Shown here one piece after another: positions 40,601-52,600 of a stretch of DNA of 64,000 bases. The position numbers were made by a program, and so were the translations under genes. Numbering within the stretch: the stretch's first letter is position 1; every line of letters starts with the position of its first letter. Source of the DNA: Ophiura sarsii (lineage: Eukaryota; Echinodermata; Ophiuroidea; Amphilepidida; Ophiuridae); assembly GCA_035610835.1 (NCBI GenBank), contig CM069448.1, positions 13,268,462 through 13,332,461 of the forward strand. The letters are read 5' to 3'. The notes under the pieces were generated by a model. The model did no database searches. It saw only the letters and a list, made by a program, of their open reading frames with translations, and was not told the DNA's origin.

Positions 40601-43600
40601 CCATGAGTGCTTCGGCAGATTTGCGCGCATTATAAATATTCAGTATTATTATTATTATTATTAGCCCGGCTGAAGCATTTGTCACAATATTGACATTTGT
40701 GTGGTTTGTCTCCCGTACGTGTCCTTTCATGTCGTTTCTTATCATTAGCCTGGCTGAAGCACTTGTCACAATATTGGCATTTGTGTGGTTTGTCTCCTGT
40801 ACATGTATGTGTCTTTTCATGTTGGTTCTTGTTACCAGCCAGGCAGAAGTATTTGTCATAGTATTGACATTTGTGTGGTTTGTCTCCTGTATGTGTCATT
40901 TCATGTCATTTCTTGTTATTAGCATCACTGAAGCACTTGTCACAATACTGACATTTGTGTGGTTTGTCTCGTGTATGTGTCTTTTCATGTTGGTTCTTGT
41001 GCCCAGTCTGGCTGAAGAACTTGTCACAATATTGACATTTGTGTGGTTTGTCTCCTGTATGTGTCATTTCATGTCGTTTCTTGCTACCAGCCTGACTGAA
41101 GAACTTGTCACAATATTGACATTTGGGCAGGTTGTCTCCTGTATGTGTCTTTTCATGTCGTTTCTTGTCATTAGCCTGGCTGAAGCACTTGTCACAATAT
41201 TGGCATTTGTGTGGTTTGTCTCCTGTATGTGTCTTTTCATGTTGGTTCTTGTGCCCAGTCTGGCTGAAGAACTTGTCACAATATTGACATTTGTGTGGTT
41301 TATCGCCTGTATGTGTCATTTCATGTCGTTTCTTGCTACCAGCCTGGCTGAAGCACTTGTCACAATATTGACATTTGTGTGGTTTGTCTCCCGTATGTGT
41401 CATTTCATGTCGTTTCTTGCTACCAGCATCACTGAAGAACTTGTCACAATATTGACATTTGTGCAGGTTGTCTCCTGTATGTGTCTTTTCATGTCGTTTC
41501 TTGTCATTAGCCTGGCTGAAGCACTTGTCACAATATTGGCATTTGTGTGGTTTGTCTCTTGTATGTGTCTTTTCATGTTGGTTTTTGTTACCAGCCAGGC
41601 TGAAGTATTTGTCACAATATTGACATTTGTGTGGTTTGTCTCCTGTATGTGTCATTTCATGTCGTTTCTTGTTATTAGCATCACTGAAGCACTTGTCACA
41701 ATACTGACATTTGTGTGGTTTATCTCCTGTATGTATTTTATTTATGCTTTCTTTATTGAGGGTAATATGTGTCATTTCATGTCGTTTCTTGCTACCAGCC
41801 TGACTGAAGAACTTGTCACAATATTGACATTTGGGCAGGAGGTTGTCTCCTGTATGTGTCTTTTCATGTCGTTTCTTGTTATTAGCATCACTGAAGCACT
41901 TGTCACAATACTGACATTTGTGTGGTTTGTCTCGTGTATGTGTCTTTTCATGTTGGTTCTTGTGCCCAGTCTGGCTGAAGAACTTGTCACAATATTGACA
42001 TTTGGGCAGGTTGTCTCCTGTATGTGTCTTTTCATGTCGTTTCTTGTCATTAGCCTGGCTGAAGCACTTGTCACAATATTGGCATTTGTGTGGTTTGTCT
42101 CTTGTATGTGTCTTTTCATGTTGGTTTTTGTTACCAGCCAGGCTGAAGTATTTGTCACAATATTGACATTTGTGTGGTTTGTCTTCTGTATGTGTCATTT
42201 CCTGTTGTTTTTTATCACCAGTCTGGTTGAAGCACTAATTGGCAAAAGTTGCTTGAAGCATTGGTGATAGGCTAGCGTCTTTTGCTTCACATTGCCTGAT
42301 GAGTCTTGTTCTCTTCAACTCAACACATCCTGCCTTTGGTGGTAGTCTTAGGTTCTTATACCAGTAGGGTGTGATACACAGCTCATGATGATGTTGGTGT
42401 GATAGATAGCGAAGTACATTCCCAATAAATCTCTGTTTGCAGTATTTTCACGACAGTGGTTGAATTTGTCTGAACAACATACCTGCAAATAAACAGCATG
42501 TCAAAGCTTTTTGTTAACTTGATAATTTCAGGATACAAGGTTCACCCAGGGAGGATCACTCATGTAAACACATTGTAAACATACAATTTACAAATGAATG
42601 CATCCTCAAGCTATCAGACAGTAGGAAACTAAATACCATTGATGGTAATCAGTGTCCAAATTAAGGGGAAAATTTGGTAATCCACTCAAAAAAAAAATCA
42701 AAATTTCTCTGGAATTTCAGATGAAAAAGCACATTTTCGGTAATTTTAATGTTAAACCTCACGGCACATTCTAAAAATATTTAAAACCAGTAAATTAATA
42801 TTTTATATATGGGAAGAGAAGTGTTGCTTGTAACTAGTGTTGGAGTCGAGTCCTCATCATCCGATGAGGGACTCTGTGTTGGACTCGAGTCCTTTCCTCA
42901 AGGACTCGAGTCCGAGTCCAAGTCTTTGCCAATTTTTATGTTCGAGTCCGAGTCCTCAATATCCGAGACCTTACTTGTATGTGGCTCATTCCATGAAGTT
43001 GGGGCATATTATGTGACATCCAAGTGAAATTTTCAAAATGGATATTTTCCAACTCTTTCTTCTTTTTTAGGTTCTACATTTACCAAAGTCCAATGTAGAA
43101 CTTTTTTTTTAATGTAACATTTGGTGTAAAATAACCGCACATGTTCAACAGTTGGATGACATTTCCAAAAATCCTGATGCTACATGGACACCATTTTCCA
43201 TTTCCATATCATTTTCTAATAAATTAGCTTAAGATGTGGGCCAAGTTTCTATACTTCAATTAACTACTTGGAACCACAAATACATGAAAAGAAACCAGAT
43301 TTGTCTAGGTTGAACATAACTTAACGAACAAGACATCGTAGATTAACTGTTTTATGTAAAAACTCATTGAAAAGTGACTCTTTATTTTGCAATTTGTATA
43401 CTGAATTTAAATAAAGTACATATCAATATTTGTTTGATGTAAAGTACTCTATAAACCATGTACATTGATTACATTATAGTCATAAAGTAAGTATATGAAG
43501 TATTATTTACCTGTATAATGTTATAAAATGCACTACCGATGCTACATGGACACCGCGTGTTGTAACATTGTTAATAATAAGACTATTCATACTGTTACAA

Positions 43601-46600
43601 TTATTTGAGTGTGAATGGTTTGTCTACTTGTTCATCATATCAAGTAGATACACAGAGTGAATTGCTTGAAATTTATCTAAACACTGTTCATGTAAAATTT
43701 ACCTTTTCTGTGTACTTAAGTATTACGATGCTACATGGACACCGTGCCCTAAAATATTTGGAACAGCTTGAACAGGTGCATCTTTTTCAGATCAATAGAG
43801 GATGTACTATGATGTTAACTTTTTATGTTATAAGCACACGATAAAATTAATAACATGGATTGTAAAACTACAAATTACACAAAAAGATAACCTGCCATGA
43901 AGCATAAAACATAATTACCTATGATACACATACACCATTTCTTACAATTACACAATAACAATACACCATTGATCAAAGAAACTTTTAAGTTTTTTAAAAG
44001 ATGTCCACTGAAACAAACTTCATGCAGTGTTGTTCTTAAAGTTCCCTTTGTGATCTTAGTCTCTTTGCTCGTTTCTGATTGAATCATCCTCTATTATTGA
44101 TAAAGATGATTGAAAAGTTTGATCACTTAAAAAGTCAGTTTGCAAAAAAATAATTTAATTGCCATGATGGATTTCTTTGGAAAGGTACTAGTTTTTGAAA
44201 ATGATGGGTTCCTTGTCTTCATCTCCATAAATTCCAGGACGATAGAACTGTCTTCTGAATTAATGTCAAGAACCTGCAAAGCAAAACAAAATAAACCCTA
44301 TGACTTATACACCTATCAGTTGTAAGACGCACTATACGACCCCCGGGAGAGGTGCGTCGTTTACCAATAATTTTTGACGGAGGGTACGTCAGTGGCAGCC
44401 TTTGGTCCGTCAAAAAAATGACGGAGGGTGCGTAAAGGTCCGTCACTTTTCATGGGTGCGAATGGGCTGATAGTTGACTGAGGGTGCGTATTTGGATGGC
44501 AATGGTCCGTCGTTTTAATGACACAGGGTGCGTCATGGTACATGAGAAGTTGACGCACCTCGGTAAAGTGACGCACCACTCCCGGGGGTCGTATAGTGCG
44601 TCTTACAACTGATAGGTGTATTAGTATCTTTATGGAACATTGTGTATTGATATTGGAGTAGATTATTTATTCATGTTGCACTTTTTGTGTTGCAGGAAAA
44701 TATTTATATTAAAATCATGCTGGAGTATTTGATTTATTATTCATTTAACATGAAAAAGAATAGCAAAGGATAGAGAACTTAAATGATTTACAATTATTTG
44801 TTTTATTTATAGTAAATAAAACTAAAATAAGGGAATGTTTATTGTGAATTCAGTGAAATGCTAATGGAAATGGTGTCCATGTAGCATTGTGTATTAATAT
44901 ATTTCATTTGTCCATGTAGCATTGTGTATTAATATATTTCATGTGTCCATGTAGCATTGTGTATTAATATATTTTGAATTGTCTGGTGAAAAACATTGTG
45001 TACAAAGCCACCGTCCAACCCACGTCATCCCCATCAATGGAATACATCGGTCTCACAAGCACCACCTTCAAGGAGAGACTTGGTAACCACACCCACTCAT
45101 TTAAGGATGAATCAAAGTCTCTTGCATCGGAACTATCCAAATTCATCTGGAATCTTAAACGCAAAAAAGACCCATTCCACATCAAATGGTCCATCATCCA
45201 ACACGCGACTCCATACGACCCGGCCTCAAAGCGCTGCAACCTATGCATCGTGGAGAAGTTTCACATCATGACTGCACCCAGGATATGTACTCTAAACAAA
45301 CGCTCGGAACTATACTCTATGTGCAGACACAAACGGAAACACAAACTCAATGTTTTTGGCGTAACGTAATGTTTTTTCTGGATGGCCATATTTACCAGAC
45401 TACCAGCTCACACATCCTGTTTTCTATTGACTATTGTTTTCATTTTTCATTATTATGATCCATCTTTATGACTGATTAGTGATTACCCCAGGGATTACCT
45501 ATACCTAATCTTGTGATTTACTTTTCACCTATACAACTCATAATGGATTATCCTATCTGGAGAATGACTTTCACACCTATTATGGTTTATTGATATTCCA
45601 CTTATGTATGTCAATAACTTGGATATGCTGTATTACCATATTATTACTGTTGACTATTTTATAATTAGATGTACTTCAGTCTGAAGATTGCCACCACCCT
45701 GTGTGGTTGGTGTGCATGAAACTGCCAGTTACTATGTATAAATAATTCTTAATTTACTGCTTGTTTTCATCATATTACGCTCTTCTTAGGAATTGAGCAC
45801 TTTTGATACGGGCAGTGCATCATTTTGATAATTTATTATATTTCATTAGATATACATCTCTCATAATATGCCTTTTTTCTGTAAAGTGTAGTAAAATGTA
45901 GGCAATGTTTTGAATGTTTTGGGTGATGGATAATTTCGAATGGGGTAATTGTTTTAGTCTAATTAGGCAAATTTTATGAAATGCTACATGGACATGTAGC
46001 ATCGTATTGGTAAGCTATATTATTAGCATTAAAAGAGCAAAAACTAATTCATTATTAACTTCAAAGTTTATTAATGATGTGATTCTACAAAAATATTACA
46101 ATTTCAACTAACGATACCCAATGCAAAATATTGCCCATGCTATGCCCAATGCTACATGGACGCCAAATTATTATGGCGTCCGTGACTCAAAATTAATATC
46201 ATAACATGAAAAGAAATTCTGATTCAGTGTTTCCCTTTCAATAAAAATGCATTAATAAATACAGACATACAAGCAACATTAAGAAATAATTACACTTGCA
46301 CTTACCATTCACGAAACTATCCAATGTTAACATTTTGATGCTACATAAAAGTCCCGATGCTACAACGGGACACCAGCGACTGAAACCTTGATAAAACTAG
46401 CCGACATGTGGCAAATTCCAAACAAACCTGATAGCTATTGACCTCTATCCTTACAAAAGAAATATGGAATGTTTTATTTATCTCCAGGGGGGGATTCCCA
46501 CAAATTGCATAGGATGTTTATCACGATGCTACATTTTATGGTTAGGACACCATGCACACGGCACGGTATACTTTTTCATGAATATATGGAATGGTCTTCA

Positions 46601-49600
46601 TGAAATTTTTTCTCATTTGCAATAGTTTTCAATTGATAAATGCTCTTAATTTTGGAAAATAATTTAAAAATGTATGATAGAGAACTACCCCCATTCAGCA
46701 ATGAAAACTCCCGATGCTACACGTGTATATTTTGTGGACACCGTGCGTAGCATCGGAAAGGCAATTTTCATGTTCTTGGGTGAAAAATCAGTCCAGCGTG
46801 ACGAGGTGTTTTGGTCAGTAAACTATGAATACATGTATCTTTTATTAATCAAATCGATTTCCAAGCAATTCTATGATAGTTTTGCTTACATAAAACTCAT
46901 ATTAATTGTTGTGTTTTCCATGTCACATTTTTTAGCAAAAATGGTCTCGGACACCACCTCATTTTTTATTTTATTTTTCTTCAAGGAAGGGTCGATTTTT
47001 ATTTTTATTTTTTCATGGCTCAATACTATAACCTAGTACTGTTTTTGGACACTAAAAAAATTTGATATACACATAGAGTAAAACAGTTTATAAGCTGCCT
47101 AAAGTACCAAATTCTGCTATTTTAACAAATACCCCAACTTCATGGAATGAGCCATGTATCAAATTCAAGACGCAGTTCACCAATACTATATCAACGTTTT
47201 ATTAATCAGAATTTCAGTTCTATACTAGATTTATACAAATATGGACTGCTCATGAGGGAAATGGGGTGAACTATTGCCTCAAGGTGATCTGGAGAAGACG
47301 GTAAGTAGCCTTATACACCTATCAGTTGTAAGACGCACTATACGACCCCCGGGAGAGGTGCGTCGTGGGTGCGTCGTTTACCAATAATTTTTGACGGAGG
47401 GTACGTCAGTGGCAGCCTTTGGTCCGTCAAAAAAATGATGGCGGGTGCGTCAAGGTCGGTCACTTTACATGGGTGCGTCACACAGTGTACATCTGAACAA
47501 AATATGACCTTTAAATATATGCTATAGGCCTACTATACCACATAACTCCTTGATACCGCCAACCAAGCTCTAATTTAATACCGCAAACATCACTCCGATA
47601 CTTTATGCCGCATGTTCTAAAATCACTCGATCATCGCCAATTGCAATACAAGAGTGTGGCAAATGGAAAAAAAACCAAGGAACCGACAGTAGACCGACCG
47701 AGAACCTTTCATTTTAGAGTAGTATCCCGTATAAGATAGGGGATCAGCATGGCGCTCTTCCGCACAAGCACAAACAATCTAACAACACAGAGGTAGGAGG
47801 ACAGGGCCCCGGAATTGAATTTGGTCAGGGATGTGCGGTAGTTATTATTATTATTATTATTATTCATGGTATAGTTTATTGTCATCGCAGCCAGCCGGCT
47901 GAATTGGCACAATATTACAAATTACAAAAATACATTAAGAATGCAAGATATACAATAATAGATTTTAAAAACAATGATATCATAAAAGCAAACACCCACC
48001 CTTGCATACAACATACACTCCACATTAAAGACCACAATTACCCCCACACCCCCCACACACACCCCACACCACATACACAATACCCCCTCCCACCCCAAAA
48101 GAAATTGCACATAACACACGGTACAATGTACGTGACCACCAAACTCACACAATACATACCCCCACCCGCACCCCACACGCCCCTACACACACACCACATA
48201 CACTGCCCCTCCCTCCCCCAAAAGATATTGCACATAAAACATGGTACATTTACGTGACCACCTGACTGACACCATACATACCCCCCCCCCCCGCACCCCC
48301 CCCCCCCCCTCCGCACCCCCCCCCCCCCTCACACTCACCCCCACACACCAAATACCCTCCCTCCCCCAAAAGATATTGCACATAAAACATGGTACATTTA
48401 CATGATTAATTAGTGGTCATTGGTCAAGTTATTATTCCACAGCTTGACAAGGTATGGGATTGGACTGTTGGCATGTCTTTTGGTACTCACTTTAGGAATT
48501 GTGAGGTGATTGCCATTGCGCAAAATACGACCAGTTACGACCTCTCTTTGGCTGGGTAACAACATATTAAAAGTACTTGAACGCATAAGATTCTTGGCAA
48601 AAATAAAACAAATATGATCCCGCCTAGGTCTGAGTTGTTGAATATTACATGATAAAATAGCATTTTGGTACGAATCATATTTATAGCCTAAAATAATTTT
48701 ACACGCTCTTTTTTGGATACGTTCAAGCATTACATGCTGCCGCTCAGTGAGACCAGGATGCCAAGCCGGCACGGCATATTCAAGGATAGGACGCACATAA
48801 CCAATGTAGATGGTGATAAGATCCTCGGTGGACAGCCCGAAACGCTTGAGAGTAGTGAGCATAAACAATCGGCCACTAGCACGCTTGATCATATCGCTGA
48901 CCTGGATATCCCATTTTAAGTCACTAGATATTTTGATACCAAGGATCTTAACCACATCGGTACATTGTAAATCCTTGCCACATAACTGAATTGGGACAGG
49001 CTCCTTGGGGTTCTTGGTAAAATTGATATCCATAGACATGCATTTAGATGGATTTAACAACATATTGCTATCAGCAGCCCATTGACTGAACTTGTCTATG
49101 TCGCTTTGAATTGTGCTGCATTTATTTACATATGTATTCTCAATAATAGTAAGATCATCCACATACTTTAAGGAAAGTTTGTCATCATCAATGTTGATGG
49201 CAGCATCATTTACCACTGCTAAAAAAGTAGCTGGCCCTGTAAGTGTGCCTTGTGGAACCCCACCTTTTAATTGCTCCCAATCGGATAGCTTATCGCGATA
49301 TCTGACACATTGTAATCTTTGAGACAGAAAGTTGCAAATCCATGGTATGATAGAAGGCCTAGCACCCATGTTCAACAATTTGGGGATCGCAACATTGTGG
49401 TCAACTCGATCGAAAGCTTTGCTGAAGTCAGTAATGACTAGGCGTGTGAGACTTTTTGACTTATCTGCGTGCTTATATATTTTGTCAAGCAGCTTGACCA
49501 GATAGTGAGTGGTTGAACGGCCTTTTCGATTACCGAATTGGTTGTCATCAATGTTGGGATCAATATCTTTCATAAGCCATCCGATCGCAAAGGACTCAGC

Positions 49601-52600
49601 AACCTTTGCAAAATGATCAGTTAGAGACACAGGCCGGAGCTTATTCCAAACAGCAGGGGAAGATTTAGGAATAGGCACTACTATTGCACGTTTCCACTGA
49701 GGGGGCACAATACCCTTAGAAAAAGAGATGTTTAGAATATCCGTCAGCGGAGCACAGAGCTCATATGCAAATTCACGAATAAGTGTCGCTGGTATGCCGT
49801 CCGGACCTCCAGCTTTTTTCCTGCTAATTTTGGATAGTTTAGCAAAGACCTCCCAGGGATAAATTTCTGGTAATGCTGCAGGAGCGGGTAAGAAGGCCGG
49901 CAATTCTGAATGAATGAGGGGTCTTATGTCACTGCCAATAGAAGCAAAATGACTGTTCAAACTATCAGCTACACCTTTCGTGTTGGATGGGTCAATAGTT
50001 GGTGGAGGCTTGATAAGAGGCTGCGACTTATTGTTTGTAGACATTACACGTATTTGACGATACCACTCTGCTGGATTGGACTTTTTAAGCCGCTTCACCC
50101 TATTGCTATAGAATTCACGCTTGTCTTTGGTGATGGCACGAATAACCTTGTTTCGAAGGGATCTCCAAATAGCAGGCCTGCTGTGGTTAAAGACCTGTTG
50201 TCGTTTGCGAATTAAGGATTTAGTTTTTGGAGTGATCCAAGGCTTGTCGGCGATATGAAGTGTGATATTGCGCGTTGGAAAATGCAAATTCATGCCTTCC
50301 TTCAGAGTGTTATAAAAAGCATTCGTCTTATCAACTACATCATCGGCAAGATTGACTTTGACCCAATCCTGCTGCGTTATCCAGGAGCCAAATTCACGGA
50401 TACCCGAGTCCGTGATAGGCCGAACAGTGCGCCTTGTGGTAAAATTGGCCGGTTTGGCTAGTTTAGGATTAGGTAGCCAAATGACAGTGGAATGGTCACT
50501 AAGGCCAATGGGTGATGCAGTTGTTGGAGTAAGATAAAAATCAGACGAATTGGTCACGATTTTGTCCAATATTGCGTTTCCTCTGGTAGGCCGATCAACA
50601 ACTTGTTTAAATTTGTTATTTTTGCACAAAGGAGACACATTTAGATGGTTAATGTCACCAAAAATGCAAATGCCAGCATCAGGGTGTTTAGCCCGCAAAG
50701 AGTCTAGTGTATCCTGTATGTGATTAACCATTAGAGATTCTAATTTTGGGTCAGGAAAATATACAGCAGCAAAAATCAAAGTAGACACAGAACGAGGTAA
50801 TCTTTTAGGACGTGTTTGAATCCAAATGATTTCGAGCTCTTTTGGAATTTCGATATCAATCATATCTGCGTGCAGTTCATCCTTAACGTAAAGAGCAACA
50901 CCACCACCCCTGCGATCCACCCGAGGTCTGGAAAATAATGGGAGATGGTTCAATAGTAGGAGATTCAAATAAAAAACATACCCATTTCTAAGGGTGATTT
51001 GTGGGAAAACGGTACCCATTTCTAAGGATTTTGCTTCATTTTATAGACCCCGTTCGCAAATAAATGAGAAATGTTCTCGAAATTGTTTCATCCTCATCCT
51101 GACGTTTATGATAATCAGTTAAATATTTCATGAATTTTAGACCAGTCAGACATTATTGTGCATATAAAAGTTCTCCTCTTGGTTCCGTCCATCCCGGTCC
51201 CGGTCCGGGGTCTATATATTCGAGGGCCAGGGTTGACAACATCGAATAAGGGCAGATCCCCCGTGAATCAAAAGTAGTTTCATTTTCAGTAGTCATCGTG
51301 TTTTATCCAGTTTAGTCAACGATATCTTACGACGGGGTGCGTCGTCATGGTCCGTCAGAATCAACCAATGGTGCATCCAAAAATTGACTGAGGGTGTGTA
51401 TTTGGATGGCAATGGTCCGTCGTTTTTTGACACAGGGTGCGTCATGGTACATGAGAAGTTGACGCACCTCGGTAAAGTGACGCACCACTCCCGGGGGTCG
51501 TATATTGCGTCTTACAACTGATAGGTGTATTAGGTCTCCAGATCACCGAATAGTTCACCCCATTTCACGAATAAAGAGCAGTCCATATTTGATTTATATA
51601 ACGCATGAAAATATTTTTGTGTGCGATTTTGATCAAAATAAACATGAAAAAGATCTTACAGACAGGCGAGTCGATCCTCCATGCCATTATGGCAAAATCG
51701 TATGAGGCAGGGCATTTTTTGCCCGGTCAATCGTTTGCGGTCAATAGTACTTTTTGAAAGACAAAACAAGACCGGAAAGTTACGTCAAGCATGAAATGGA
51801 CCAAACTATTTTGTGTTATCTGATGTAGTATCCACCAATCAGATGGCTAAAGTATTTCCATGCGTTATATAATAATTACTAATCAAAGTATAAAACAGTC
51901 AGTTCAGTAAATTACTTTATTTATTTTTTATTTTATTTTATTTTATTTTTTTCCATTCATTTTATTTTTCATTCGTCTATATTCTATACATAGTTATATA
52001 ACATAAGAACAATATATCAAACATACTGGTATCAATAAGTTGCAAATATGAAAAAACATGACTACCAGCGCACAGCATGTACCAACAATTACCATTTGCA
52101 TGAAGATAGATGGCTGAATGATCATCAATGGCACATGACCTTCGCAGTTGAGTTGACAAACAAAGCAATATATAATATGGGCTGTCATGTACATGTGTTA
52201 CAAGAAGAATATCAAAACCTACTATTTACTCTGTGCTATGTAGGCTTTTGCCAATCTTATGCCACATATTTTCACTGTGTCTCAAGATACTAATTCTCCA
52301 TTTTAATTCGTATAGAAACCATTTAAAAGCATCAACGTTTTTATTATCAGTGATCTTCATATATCTGGATCTATACAGAGTGAACGACGCCAGACTAAGC
52401 ATTCTATTTAGCATTACATTCAATACATTTTGATTATCTGGTTTATAACCAAGCACAATGATTTTTAACGATATCTCTGGACATGGAATATTGTTAGAAA
52501 TAATAAATCTTTTAAAATGAACCCAGAAGTTTTTTGACAAAGGACAGGCGATAAATGAATGTAGATAATCATCTGATGTGTTGCACTCAAAACAATTGGG

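Larger units (their letters stand above)
42983..47153. mobile_element. 4.17-kb element with 22-bp perfect inverted ends; dispersed GATGCTACATGGACACC motif
   Basis: The first 20 bases GGCTCATTCCATGAAGTTGG and two further G are mirrored exactly at the right end (47,132-47,153). ATGT lies outside both ends (42,979-82; 47,154-57), a likely 4-bp target duplication. Comparison with the empty site at about 32,425 confirms the insertion. About a dozen copies of a motif, GATGCTACA plus GGACACC, are scattered through it. It carries nested elements (44,308-44,620; a Penelope fragment at 44,974-45,369). I see no transposase; the superfamily is unknown to me. Confidence 0.88.
47314..51529. mobile_element. 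Harbinger-like element, copy D (4.2 kb because of a LINE insertion), TTA duplication
   Basis: The ends match copies A-C, with TTA outside both (47,311-13; 51,530-32). Without the LINE (about 47,841-50,960) it would be about 1.1 kb, like copy B. It splits a fold-back element whose intact copies are at 7078 and 32,517, which confirms the site. Confidence 0.92.

Noticed and set aside
40690..42267. Plus-strand open frame of 525 codons
   Set aside because: Same antisense artefact over zinc-finger array 2.
46674..47036. 120-codon frame at the right end of the 4.17-kb element, a possible transposase
   Set aside because: Hydrophobic, low complexity and without catalytic motifs. It also runs through the dispersed motif.
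47922..48383. Gly/Cys-rich frames on the minus strand
   Set aside because: Produced by the C-rich 3' UTR of the LINE.
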